Positions 11,590 to 24,180 of a stretch of DNA of 64,000 nt are shown piece by piece. Within the stretch, counting starts at the first letter, position 1. Every line of letters begins with the position of its first letter. The translations under genes were made by a program, and so were the position numbers. This stretch comes from Pipra filicauda (taxonomy: Eukaryota; Chordata; Aves; Passeriformes; Pipridae): contig NW_024104554.1 of the NCBI RefSeq assembly GCF_003945595.2, forward strand, positions 3,596,001 through 3,660,000, in the 5' to 3' direction. A model generated the notes under the pieces. That model did not search any database, was not told the origin of the DNA, and was given only the letters and a program-made list of their open reading frames with translations.

Positions 11590-14500
11590 AAAATAGTAAT
11601 AGCACAAATTAAACACAAGCCTTAACAGTTCAAAACACATTCACAGATTTAAACAGACATATTATCAATGGTACACAAAACTGGGCTTGCAAATTAGAGA
11701 CTACTTTTGAAAATTTCAAAACCTAATCATAGAGGACTTGCATGATGAATTTTAGTAGAATGGTCTAATATTAATGGTCTAATATTATTGGTCTCTAACA
11801 CTGAAGGAAAATATTAGATTCCTCCAAAACCTTTTGAAATACAGAGTAACAGCTGATTATCGGCTTCAGATTTTAGTTTTTACTTCTTAGTGATCTCAGT
11901 GAAGCAAAAGATGGATCCTTTAAGAAGTGAGAACAGCTTCAAATACAAAGAAGTGTGTTTGGGAAACAAACTTGACAATTTTAGTTGTAGTTTTATTTAA
12001 AGTTCTTAGATTTAAGCAACCCTGAACTACAAGCAGGGCAAGAACTCATGAACTGGGTTACCATACTAAATGTGTGTTGGAACTTTGGAACTAGGGTTGA
12101 GCTTCCATTCTATGATACAGTGGAAAAATATGCTTCAGTATGGTAGATGTCTTTACATTAAAGGAAGAGTCAGGGGGAGGGGTTTTTCTGTTTTGTTTTA
12201 ACAAAAGCATCTGACCTTTCTATAAGAAGACAATCTTTATGTTGTGTCTTGAAATTTATGGATACACAGAAGCCCCTATTATGCTATAAATAATACACTT
12301 TTGAGATCAATTTTTCTTAGTTTAAAACTAAGCAAATTTTTTTTGAGTGTAGCAAATCACTTGGCATAGGTTGGTAACAATTCTTTCAGGTAAAATATAG
12401 ATTAATTATGAGAGCACTAATTATTCTATATTTCTGTAAGGCAAACTGTTTCTGTCTGGGAAGGCTTTATCATTATGACCTAGTGAGGCATTTCTGTCAG
12501 GCACTAAAATTTAACATACAAATTCATTGAACTACCAGCAAACTTTGATGTTTAAATTCTTTCTGCTATGAAATGGGATGATCTATTATTTTCTGAGTAA
12601 TCTTTGATGTTGGCAGTTACACAAATAAATTAGGAAAATCCCAGTGACAGGAAAAGTGTTGATGAATTACTGTATTGCACGAATAAGATTCTTAAAAGTG
12701 CAGATGACTGACTCCCTATAAATAAATATATGGTTCACATAAATTCTTGTTAAATTAAGCTGGACAGGTATGTTGCCTAACGAGTACCCTATAGCTACAG
12801 CACAGATGTATGGAGAATTAGTTTTATAAACATAGTTTTTTAGGAGATGACTTACTATTTCTTTGAAGTGGTGATTTCTGTTTCACTCAGTAGTGTGACA
12901 TATTTTTAAACTCATATAAAACAAAACACAAGTTGCAGATAATACAGAGCAGAGTAGCAAGATTGTTCAACATCTTTTTCTGTTGTAGAGGTTAAAAGTC
13001 TTAGCAAAACACCTTGACTTAGCCTCAAGTATTTTTATTAAATTATCTAATATTTATAACCCTCAAGTAACAGAATCAATCCATCTTACTCTTCCTATGA
13101 AACACTGGAGATGGCCTATTGTCAAATGCTATAATGGTGAGAGGAAACTGTCTACTTTGCTCTGGAATTTTCTTCCTAGTCAAGGGGAGGGCACAAGTTT
13201 GGCTTTTAGGTCATCATTCAGTTTCAGAAAAGCTTAGAGGTTTAGTAATCAAAGGTCTTTCAATGAGACAATATTGAGCATGAACTGTTAGTTCTCACCT
13301 ATATGCTGTTCCCCATACAGAGTTGTTCCTTTCTACATTAGAGGAAAGTCCTAAGCGAATTGCTTAGTAATGTTTTCATACTTTCTCAGGAGAGAGTTGG
13401 AAGACACACCTACAGCATGCTTGGGTTGGCACTGTGGAGTGGACTCTCAGTGCTTAAACTGCCTTTGGGTATTCTTCCAGGATGATGATGTGTTGTCTGG
13501 AAATAAACTGAAAGGTGCTCTCTCCAACTGCTGGAACATTCAGCTAAGGAGGTCAGAGAAAACATGTACTATGTAGGCATAAGGTCCTCACACCTGTTCT
13601 CTATCTGCATCATATTTTTGGACAATACCAATTACATTACTGCTTGGGTAGTCATAGCTGGTAAATTCGAGAAGTGATGGAATACTAGGGGATAGGTTGG
13701 GTTGGCTGATGTTTTTTCTTTACAGCATTTCAAATCTTCCATTTCCTGGGACATACTAAATAATTTGTATCAATTTCGATTTATGAGGGATTTACTAGCA
13801 ATACTGTCTTTGTAGATTCTCTGTTCTATCTGCTCCCTTAGCAGCCCATTCCCCTTTACTAGGTAATTTTTAACATTGATTTGTTCAGGGATGTGGTCTA
13901 CAGCAGTAGAAGTGCTTTGCCACAAGTCAAGGGGTAGCACACATAGGATGTATGTGAAAGTTTCTTCATCAACTGCTATCACCAAATTACTCTCATTGTG
14001 GAACTATGTATTCATATAACATGGCTATTAAAAGCAAAAAAGGTTTTCTCACCTTACAGAACTTTCTTTTTCAGACTAGGTACATATATGATATACACCC
14101 ACATAAACAGGTTTATCCCTCACTTTCGAATAAATCATAGGATTTTACCAGAAATTCATCCTATTTAACACTGATTTGTTACTCCTAAATTTTAAACAGC
14201 CTAGGCTAATGCCTTTTCTCTTTACTTAATCTATTATTGATTTTTTCCCTATTCTTCCACAAATATAAGATCTCAGGCACTGCCTCAGAGAATAATAATT
14301 TCTGTACTACTAAATGGAATAAGTGCCTTGACCTAATTCTGTTAACTATGTCCTGAAATTAGTTTTATTTCTCAAAATTCCTGGTTTGTTTGTCCCAAAA
14401 CACTCCTCTAATAAAAAATAAGCCTAATTACACAAGGGAAAATAGGAAAAATAGAGATAATAGTTGTTTGTCCACTGACACTTAAGAAGCCAATAACACT

Positions 14501-17500
14501 TTTCTAAGTGAGAAGATTTTGTTGCTATTCTTCTTTAGCTCTGCAATGTTATTTCCTCGATCCTCCCTTAAGCATAACAGACAAAAGTTCCTACTCAAGT
14601 CTGACACTCTTTCATTACTGTGTATTAATACCTGAATTTTGTAGGGAGCATAGATCCAAACTTTATGTTGTTTGGCACTTTGAAATGTAGTTGGAGTCTC
14701 TGGGTAGATCTTGAACTATTCAGTAAGCCAGATTGTTTCTAGAGTTCTACAGCTTCTTAAAAATCATATTAAATTACTTCATGTTTAAATTCAGATTCCT
14801 TTTTCTTGATGCTGCTTTTCTCTGGGCATAATTAACAGTAGTATCTTCAGTGCCAAAAATACATTTGCGCTTTTGAAAAATACTCTATTTCCATCAAAAT
14901 GATAATGCAGGTAAACACATCGCTGCATTATTTTTAAATATTGCAATAGAAGAGTAAAGCAGTTCCTTAATTTATAGAACCTAAAATAGTTCACTTTCAA
15001 AGGAGAAGAAACAAAGTTAAATAGAATGAAACATGCTAGCAGTAAGTAAACAAACAAACAAAACAAGTCCTGTCAAGACTTGTGCAGATGTACTTTTTCT
15101 GCTTGCTACTCAAATAGCGATCCCTACAATCCTTTTTCATCCTTCCATAGATAAATTCGAAGTAAAAAATAACCCTATTTATACTAATTATCTTTTGCCC
15201 AAATGATCCTCTTGCATAAAAACTACTTTTTGTAGTATATCCTTGGTGACTGGAGAGTTCTTCAGCTCTCCAATTTGTTTACAGCCTATCCATATATATC
15301 AAACTGGATTGAATTTCAGATCCACCTAAAACTGTAAATGCCAATTGGTATCAAAAATAGAAGGATGCTAGCAATTGGTAAGAGCCCACAAAAGTCGATG
15401 ATTGCAAGAAAAATTAGAAGAAGTCAAAGTCATGAGTGATCAATTAAAGTATATATAAAACATCAAAGACTAATTATATGCAGATTATTTTAATTAAGTG
15501 ATTGTCCTTGCTTAATAAAAACTAGATCTGAGTGTATGGAGAAGAAGCCGTTGACCTGTTCAGAATAGGGCTTTGACACAGCATTTTGACACAAAGTATG
15601 ACATCTACAGCTGGGTCTTTGTCTCACTGAAGCTCATTGAAAAAAAAAGAATTTAGTATGAACAGCTCACCTCTGACAGAAAGAGTAGCAACTGAATCAG
15701 TGAATTTATGTATTGTATTATGTATGTTATACCAAAATTATTAAGAAAACCTGAAGGAAATGAATGAAACAAGTCTCTTAATAAATATGACAGTTTCATA
15801 AAGGAAATCACAAAAAGGTGGGAAAGAAAGCAAGTATCAGGATTACAGAAAAGCTTCTTTAAATTGATTAAATTTAGAATTTCTGCTGTGATGTGGCCTC
15901 AAAACTGTATCTAAGCCCTACCCCTACTATATATATCCTACCTGGATTTAGAAAACTCACGATTTTACACTCCTCATACAGGGTATCTATAGCACATTAG
16001 ATACAGGTCTCACACTTAGTGAACTGGTAAAAGTCTGAGAACATAAACTCATTTAAAGTACTTGAAATTTGAGAGGGTTCCTTCTTCCTGATAGTATATC
16101 AAAGTTATTTCTACTTTGATAACCACCTTCACTGAGGTACTAAGGCCATTTGGGGTATACTGGGCCATACATTATTTTTAATGCATCTAAACCAGCTGCC
16201 ATCATATTTGCATGCAATTTATTTTGGTAGCTCCACACATGCATCTCCAATTACTATAAGATATTTTAGTGTCAATTGGTGCCCAGCTTTTTGGTCTTTA
16301 CCTCACTTTAGAGAAAAAGCCTGTTCTCCAGAACAAAAGCCTCCCCTTACCTGCCAACCAGAACTGAATCAGATCATCCATTAGTGCTTGTGCAAGTGTG
16401 TGTGTGAGATGGAGTAAGTCGTCTAGAAGCTTCTTCAGGAATCCTGATCCAGTAGGGTTTTATTTCCTCTTCTCTACGGTGGAAAGAGCAGTTATACCCC
16501 TGAGCTTTATTCCTCCCTTGTATATTTTATCCCCTCTATAGAGCCATAGGGTTTCTTATCTCTTTGAGCTTTGATATTTACTCTATAACTCAAAGCTCTA
16601 GGGAAGAAGCAGAAGAATGCTCTGCGGTCAAGGACATTTACAAGGGGTTCTTCTGATTACTCCTCCTCATCAACAAAACAGACTTACCACAGATAACTCT
16701 CGGCTCTCTTTTCCTCTCAAATTTTCAGCAAGTCCTTTCAGCAAGGTTTGCACCACTGCTTTGTTGCACTGAACCACAAGCAATTTGTTTTGGCTTAACA
16801 GAACACTCATCATATGTAGAGCCACGAATTTATTAGTAGTCTAATTAGTGTCTTGGCAGTCTAATACAACAAAGACATATATTAATCCAGTTACAATGAT
16901 ACTAATACATGTATTCCAAATTATCCAATTATTGCTAATCCCCATTAATTTTATTCTTTCAGTTGTATGCTTTCTGCAATCTAACCCTTCTTCTAGTGTC
17001 ACATTTATCCTTCCCATGACTTTCAGGATCCTAAAATTGACACTGTCAGCCTCACTTCAGAAGAGGAAGGCTTTGCACTGAGTCACCTGTGACCTGAGTT
17101 CTTTGCTGGGAAGCCCGCTCATGCTGTTCTCTCTGCTCTTGGGTCTTACGGTTATTTTTATACAGGTCTGTTTGATCACCCTGCTTTTTTCTCTCAGTTT
17201 AGTTACACAATGACCACTGACTTTTTCATTGCTACACTTCATTAGACCATACATATAACTGCAGTCAGTGTTAAGCTAAAGCAAAGCCCAGTTGGGCAAT
17301 AGCCTCCTAACACCTATGACATTTTGCTGTTACACACCCACAATTGCCCAAGTTGCCACTGAGAATTCCTGAACTCAGTCATTAAGTTTATTAGAAGGCC
17401 TGTGGTCAGCTGCTCACAGCACAAGGGAGTATAAAAAGTACTGGTTGCTTTTGTTTAGGTTCACTTAATATTTGCATTTAATTACTCTGTACAGAGAGAA

Positions 17501-17994
17501 AATAAGCTCAATTAGCACTTCATTTGTCCATTCTATGACTGTAGAAATAAAATAAGATTATAAATAACTTGGTAAAGGCAGCTAAATGTCTTTGGAAAAG
17601 CTATTTGGTATGAATATTTGGCATTTTTTTCCCTCTATCTTATAATACAAGCATGACTGTAAACCTTAGAGCTTAAAAGCTAGAGAAAAACTGGTTAAAA
17701 AAAAATTAAAATTTTGTGGTGCCAGCACACATAGTAAACTTTTGGACTGCTATAGAAAGATGAGCAGAAAAGGGATATTACCACTGCAAAAAAACTTTTA
17801 TTTTCTATTCTATTTTGCATGGGGACTATTTTGTATAGAATCTCCTAGCATTTTCCAGGCAATAAAACCAGCAATAAAATTTTCACTTTCTTTTGATCGT
17901 CCACTTCTACTTTTTTCCTAACAAAGAATGTCTGTCTCAAATGAAGCTGCAGTCACTTTCCTCTGAAAATGAGCTGAGAATTGATTCAAAAAGG

Positions 17995-18040
17995 TATAGG
18001 AATAGGATAGGATAGAATGGCATAGCATAGCATAGCATAG
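17995..18040 (+). repeat. Pentanucleotide microsatellite (ATAGG)n / (CATAG)n
   Basis: A run of ATAGG-type units passes into four CATAG units, bounded by TATAGGAATAGG on the left and AGGAATGCAG on the right. The internal unit change suggests an imperfect, ageing microsatellite. Confidence 0.85.
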
Positions 18041-18917
18041 GAATGCAGCTACTTGAACAGTTCAAGAAATTTATTGCACCCTTGGTTCTGTTCATGAATT
18101 ACCCAAAAATGAAGCAATGAATCCATAAAAATTCTGAGCATTTGTACTGAAATTATTCAATATACAAGGCCATGGAATTTTTGGCAGAAGTAGGCCATGA
18201 ATTATGTACTCATAAGTTCCTATCTGATTTATTTATTTATGACACAAACCACATAACATTGCCTTAGTTCACTGATTATAACCTACTACTGTTTTGACTT
18301 ACAAACAAGTTTACTTTCTTTGTGAAACACATTTTCTTTCTTAATTAAATGAGTCTTGGTTGGTTACTTGCATATATTTATATGATAGAAGAGATTTTGG
18401 CCAAGTACTGTTGAAACATAAATAATGAATCTAAGCAAACAAACTATGTGATATGACAAATACCTCACAATTCATCTTATACATTAGTTACCAAACGTAA
18501 AGAACAGAAACCAGTGCAAAAGGGAGAGCTGAAAAGAGCATCACATGCTATCACACTGTGATGGGCACTTTCCAAGAAGGAGGGATTTCTACGTTCTAGT
18601 GTCTGTTTCCAGAACCAGCAACTATTGTGATGCCAAGCAATTTCTGGATAAAACTGAGTAATGACAGGTTCCCACAACTCACCTCTTCACCCTCTCCCAA
18701 GCTGAGTACTTTTTTGTGCTTTCTTTGGCCATAAAATACCATATTCCCTTTTGCATACTGGCAGCTTCCAGAGAATGTCTTGGCATGCTGCTGTCTGTAG
18801 AGAACCAGCTCACACAGAATACTCCAGTTTGCAGAACATCAGCTCCTCCGTTTGGTAATACAAGGCAGATTTCAAGGACAAGCAAGTGAAAAAAGACAGT
18901 ACATAAGAATGAGTATT

Positions 18918-19490
18918 TTAGCAGCACCTACAAGAAGCAGTACTAAAATCCTGCTGGGTTCCACAGTGCCATTTAGCCAATTGCTTGCCACGTGCTACTT
19001 TCTTCTTTTCCTGAGGCAGTGATAAGCACTGGAAGTCTACATTGATGTTTTCAGTGTTATCAAAACCGTCTGATTTTGAAGAATACATACTGATCAGTTC
19101 ACTATCCCTCTGTAAACACCCACTGGGAATATATCTTTCAGATGTCCAGTCACTCAGTTACCCATTTTTGATCATCTTTCATAGTAACTTGCTCAGGGCA
19201 GCAATGACGAATTGCTCTCTCGAACAGCCTGGGATACTGAACTCCTGATTGATGCAGTCAGTACTCATTCCTGCGACAGTGACAGCCAAAATAGCACTGG
19301 TTTGCCCTAGCCAATCCTTAACTTTGGCAGCAGGGTGCTTTGCTAAGGTGTACCTATGCCTCAACAAGGGGGTCAGGAGCAGGGACAGTTCAGCAAACTT
19401 TTTAACCATCTCTCCCACATGTTGTTCAAGCTGTCTGCCCTGAAAGCATGAGATGCTTATTTCAATCACCCTTTCTCAGTGAACAATTGT
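18918..19490 (-). pseudogene. Possible decayed coding relic, family unknown
   Basis: One minus-strand frame stays unusually open. It runs 96 codons (19,469 to 19,179), then a TGA, seven codons, a TAA (19,158-19,160), then 79 open codons down to a TAA at 18,918-18,920. Upstream of 19,469 the same frame meets only one more stop (near 19,475) before about seven further codons. The first segment is leucine-rich and helix-like (contains EQHVGEMVKKFAELSLLLTP). The second is charged (contains SLPQEKKKVARGKQLAKW). I do not recognise the family. It could be a processed-pseudogene piece, a transposon fragment or chance. The plus strand is also fairly open here, which weakens the case. Confidence 0.22.
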
Positions 19491-19513
19491 TCGAGGAAGG
19501 TTTTTGTTTGTTT

Positions 19514-19564
19514 GTTTGAAACACAGCAGTCTCTTGCCTGTTTGAAATACAGCAGTCTCTTGCT
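19514..19564 (+). repeat. 26-base tandem duplication, two copies
   Basis: The units start at 19,514 and 19,540 with GTTTGAAA(C/T)ACAGCAG and continue TCTCTTGC. They are near-identical, which implies a recent local duplication. They follow a short GTTT run. Confidence 0.85.
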
Positions 19565-22500
19565 TTCATTTGATGTTACAGAAAATTTTACTGTCTCTTT
19601 CCAGTTTGTTACTGCCCTATGTATAGTTGCGGTTTCTTACCCTACGCAATGAACTGAGGAAATTTCTGGGACAGCGAGTTACAGGGTATTTGATACATAT
19701 TCTAGATTCGTGAGAGCAAGGAACTGTTGGTCCTTTGAAGCAAGAGAAAATACCTGTAAATTTTAGTGATTTATCGGTGCATATTTTAAGCAGCCTCTGG
19801 AACATTACTGTCCTCTGATAGACTGTCTAGTTGTTATTCCCTTAATTTGCCCCTCACTCATAAGCTTGACACAATAAAAATGGCAAGTGGAGAGCAGATC
19901 GAGATAGAGGTCTAATGCTGATTGTCAGCATACTAGTGTCTTCTCAACTCCTTCTCCTAAACTGGCAGGTACTGGTGTCTAAATGACAGCATCCTCATCA
20001 AGAGAGGCACCAGTTTCCTTGGGATGTGGCATTTTCACCACGCCTTACATACAGCTTCTAAGTCAGAAACTTCTAACTAGTATTCCTTCCCCATAGCTTT
20101 GATCTCACCCCACAATATAAAATTAAATGGAGGAGCATTTGTTTTGGTAGTAAAATATTAAATATAATGAAGTTCACAAAGCACTGAAATTTTACAAAAG
20201 GGCCTTTTCTCTGATTAATACAGGAAATATTAACATCTAAAAAGTAAAACTGCATCTGTAAATCTTGGAGTTTATATAAAGACAACAAATTCCTTCACTA
20301 GCTTTGTGAATGTTTTTGTGTAGACAGACATGTTTGCATACCTACACCTCCTGGAAAAAACAAATTATACTCTTTCATCCACTTCTCTTGAAAAAGCCTT
20401 TAACCTTGACATCTAGTTGGCTTAGTAAAATAAATTATTTATTGTTTTAGTGCTAATAGTCTCCTGTTTCCATTCTCTAAGCCACGTATCACCCCTGTGT
20501 GTGTTTGAATGTACAAATGCAAGCGTGTGCAGGAAAAGAGAAGGAAATAAAGACAGGTCTGTAATACGATATCTCCGGATTCAGCAGTTTGCATCTGTCT
20601 TCATGCACGCTGATTTTATTAAAATCTTTTGCACAGTTTGCAATTTTCCTGTTGTCAGCCAAGTCAGACCTTAATGAAACTTCCTGGGCATTATCTAATG
20701 TAACATCCTAAAATCATAGGTTTGACTTAAAATCATGATTATTGAAAACATTTCACGTTCTCTTGAACCTTTGTCTCTCTGTATGATTACTTTCTTGATA
20801 TTTTGTAGATTTTTACAAAATCTCGTAGGCTAAAAGTTCCAAATTATAGGATTTAATGTAATCCAGAGAAATAAAAACTGTCATCACTAAAATATCTACT
20901 TGACAACTGGCTTCCAATTTGCTTTATTTCAGAAATGGCAAAAGCAAAACCTTTTGCAGGATCAGAGATGCAGTGAAACTGAAAAAATACAAACACAAGA
21001 AAGGGAAAATCGCATATAAGCTTTCCACTACTAACAAAATGAACAAGGTATCAACTCCTAAAAAGTTCATACATTTCTTAAGCTATTAAACCTGATCATC
21101 CCTTGAAATAAAGAAAAGCATTAGATGAGACTATCACAAACTGGCTTAGCTCAAATTAAGTTCGAAGTAATTAATATTTTTTCCTAATCCTCCCCCAAAT
21201 TATATGTACCCATGTTCAGTACAGCAATACCATTAGAAAATATAATTCAGTGATGTGTACTCATTAATTTCATAAAGAAATTTTATAATTTCATTAATAG
21301 TTCATAAGCTGTCTGATTCTCTCCAGTTTTTGGTAAATTCCATAAATCATTTATGTAAGTGTCAATCTTAAGATAAGCTGCTCAGGAAGTCATATATTTT
21401 GTCCAACTGACAAAGACTTTTAAGTTTTAAAAGTACAAATTGTAGGTAAATAGAAAAATTCCAGAAAGTAAGGTTTTTCTATTCTACTTATCTCTGTAAG
21501 TCATTTCCCATATATATTCCCTGTACATTATCATACCGCTATGCTATTTATTTTGTATTTACATTAACTTGCATCTCCACTTCTAAATCCCCACTTATGC
21601 ATCATATTTATGAAGGGAGACCATGAAGAAGAACCATGAGAAGCAATGCTAGATGTGATAACAAGTTAGTAGTCACAGCAAAACTACTGTCCATACTAAA
21701 TACTCATCAGGACTGCTGCTGGTGTTTGCTGATTCCTGGCAACTCCCAGTCCATGGAGCCCGGAGCAATCCATCTCCAAACAAGTTGCAGCTCATCTGTG
21801 TGGCTTTGCTTTCTTTGATTGTCTTTAACCTTAAACAGAAAGGCTTATACCTCCCATAGTGTCAGAACACTCCACAGGCACAGAAGTTTGTATGGTAGTG
21901 TTAGGCAGTGGCAGTGGCCCAATCTCATCTCTTCCAACATTTCACACTGCCAGGGTGTTGTCACACAATTTTCTACAGACATGGAGTGAAATAAATGGCT
22001 TTTTACGCACAGGATAGATTGGGGCAGATTAGCTTGAGTATGAGCTCCACCTCTTTAGGAGAATAGCATTTGACTCCTTGCTGCATGTCAAACTCCAGGC
22101 CTCTGCCACAGCAAAGGAAATGACCCAGGCACAGGTGGAGGTCCCCGAGCACCCCTTGAGAACAACTGAAACTCCATAATCCTACAGAGAAAACTGTCCT
22201 CATGTCCACCTCTTCCCATCTTCTGCAAGGCTCTAGTGAAGATCAAACATGTGAAACATGTGAAGATCAAACAGTAGACGGAGATAATGTTAGGTATTTT
22301 TTGATAGGGAGACCTAGGGAGGGAGGAGTCCATACTAGGGTAAAATACAGCAGTGAGGAGCAAGGTTTCGTATGGATTTACCTCCAAGTAGAAGACAATG
22401 CACATTTCTTTCCTGCTTAACCAAGAATTAAAAGCAGTGGCCGCTGCTTTTGAGGGAGAGAAAAAAAAGAAAACCTTTAAAAGTAACTTTAGAAAAAGTC

Positions 22501-23506
22501 TGGCCAGCTCCAATCACCCTTTTTAAAATTATCTATTTGCGTGTGGTAGCTTCTCATCTTTGCATGACAGGGCAGAGGCTTCGAAAGGGAACGGAGGTGC
22601 CTTTTCAAATTACACTTAGATAAGAAAAGAGAATGGCATATGCCTAAAAAACCTAATATTTTTAAGTACACTGATGGGAAAAGTTAACAGCTTTCCCCTT
22701 TTTCCCCTGACAGGAGAAAAATATGTCTACTAAGAAGGTAGTACATCAAAGATCAGGATGAACCTCTTCTTAGGATCAGCCTCAACATTGCCACGACTAA
22801 CCTACAAGAAGTTCCCCCAAAACTGACAACCTGGGCCACAGACCATGGTTAGGAACTCAGATGCACATAATATCAAAATCTGATTGCAATATTCATGTTT
22901 GGGAACTTCTCTTGGGAAGGATAGACTGCCCTGCGTTATCCCATGCCAAGGCTACGAAGAATACTCGAGGGATACCAAACTGCTCTTGGTTTTGATTCAG
23001 AGATCGGCGAGCGAGGGCCATGTGCTTTACTACGGTGGAGGCCGTGCGCGGCTGTGGTTTATGACCTCGCTATGGCCGCAGAAAAGCGGAGGGGCAGCGC
23101 TCGGAGTGGCAGTGCCCTCACCCCCACAGCGCCCCACATCGCCCACATTCCCCCAGCAGAGCTCCCTTGCCCGACAACTTTTCCCACAGGAGGGGCGCGG
23201 GAGGGCCGAAGCCCCAGCCCGCCCTCGCCCCGCGGGCTGTGGCGCCGGGCGGGAGCCCCGCGGGGCGGCGCGGGCGGGCCGAGCGGGGCCGTGCGGTGTC
23301 GGGGAGGAGCGCGGCAGCGCTCGTAGGAGCACCCAGAGCTCGGCTGTCGGGATGCGGCCGCAGAGGGGAGGGGAGCGGGAGCGGCGGCACCTTCCCCCCG
23401 GAGAAGAGCCAAGTTAAATAGCCAGCGCCACGCCGCCGCCTTCCTCTACCCTCCTGGCTCCGAGCCTCCGGCGAGCCCCCACGTCCCATCCCGCCCCGCC
23501 CGGGCG

Positions 23507-23577
23507 GCGGAGCCCAGCGCGGAGCCCAGCGCGGAGCCAGCCTGCCCCGCGGAGCCCCGCGGAGCCCCGCGGAGCCG
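23507..23577 (+). repeat. GC-rich short tandem repeats in the CpG island
   Basis: Two copies of a 13-base GGAGCCCAGCGC-type unit are followed by three copies of a 10-base CCCCGCGGAG-type unit. They lie between the TATA-like box and the candidate start codons, so they would be in the 5' untranslated region if that start is right. Such a region would form stable RNA structure. Confidence 0.75.
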
Positions 23578-23675
23578 GGACGTCGGCGCTGCCGGGAGGG
23601 GCGGGCGCTTGGGAGTCGGTGCCGGGGGCACCGCGTCCCGCCAAGCCGCCCGTCTGAGAGGACCACGCCAGCTGC

Positions 23676-23761
23676 ATGGGAGGAGATGAGCGTGGCGGGG
23701 AAGCAGCCTCCTCCAGCACCGCTCGAGCGGCCCGGCAGCCTCCTCGTCCCCACCTGGGCAA
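23676..23761 (+). CDS. Candidate first coding exon, gene unknown
   Basis: Two ATGs lie 10 bases apart in different frames, at 23,676 (weak context) and 23,686 (G at -3). A plausible splice donor, GGCAA|GTATCC, follows at 23,762. The 23,686 frame would give MSVAGKQPPPAPLERPGSLL plus a few residues to the donor, proline-rich and typical of a disordered N terminus. The 23,676 frame begins MGGDERGGEAASSSTARAAR. Both frames stay open for hundreds of bases past the donor, but GC-rich DNA has few stops, so length is no evidence. I do not recognise either peptide. A purely non-coding first exon using the donor at 24,128 (GCAGC|GTGAGG) is an alternative. Confidence 0.25.
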
Positions 23762-23966
23762 GTATCCGCTCTCCCCTCAGTCCGTCCCGGTGCCAACTCT
23801 CCGCGGCGGGGCGGGGGTGGGGAGGGTCCCGCCGGCGGCGCTGCCCGGAGGGCGGGAGGGAGGCGCCTGCGTGCAGGGAGCGGGGCGGTGCGGGCTCGGG
23901 CTGGCGGCGGAGCTCCAGGAGGGACGAGGCGGCAGCTGCCGCGCGGTTCTGTCGGGCAGGATGCCC

Positions 23967-24022
23967 GCCATCCCGCCTTTCCGCCATCCTCCATCCCGCA
24001 TCCCGCATCCCGCCTTCCTCCC
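23967..24022 (+). repeat. CATCCCG-type tandem repeat in the CpG island
   Basis: Imperfect repeats of a 7-base CATCCCG unit (several copies with CGCC/TCCT variants). They lie downstream of the candidate donor, so they would be in the first intron if that donor is used. Confidence 0.7.
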
Positions 24023-24180
24023 GCACCCCGCACCGGCCGCGGGGACGAGGAGCCGGGCGACACCGCACTCCCACCGCGGCCGTGCGGGACTCGTCCGGAT
24101 TGATCCCGATCCCGTGACAGGCTGCAGCGTGAGGGTCAAGTTTCCCGGGGACCGCGTTGAGTCGCTCGGTTTGTAACCTA

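Larger units (their letters stand above)
11590..22984. other. AT-rich non-coding DNA, no gene recognised
   Basis: About 11.4 kb with no identifiable gene and no recognised large transposon. It holds the pentamer microsatellite at 18.0 kb, the possible coding relic at 18.9-19.5 kb, a 26-base tandem duplication at 19.5 kb, and a short direct repeat (GTGAAGATCAAACA at 22,237-22,250 and 22,260-22,273). Many open frames of 60-90 codons occur on both strands without splice-site or domain support. Confidence 0.55.
22985..24180 (+). promoter_or_regulatory. CpG island, probable promoter of a plus-strand gene
   Basis: Base composition changes abruptly from AT-rich to strongly GC-rich. The line at 23,221-23,280 alone holds 12 CpG. 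The island has a NotI-type GCGGCCGC (23,354-23,361), many GC boxes (for example GGGCGGG near 23,246 and 23,597, CCCCGCCC near 23,492) and a TATA-like TTAAATA at 23,414-23,420. In birds such islands mark 5' ends of genes, often broadly expressed ones. G exceeds C on the plus strand after the island but not before it, as expected if transcription runs rightward from it. A divergent minus-strand transcript cannot be excluded. The gene is not identified, since too little coding sequence is visible. Confidence 0.8.

Noticed and set aside
23118..24074. 318-codon open frame on the minus strand of the CpG island
   Set aside because: It is rich in P, R, A and G, as any frame in CpG-rich DNA is. Several frames on both strands are open over the same bases, so length is not evidence.
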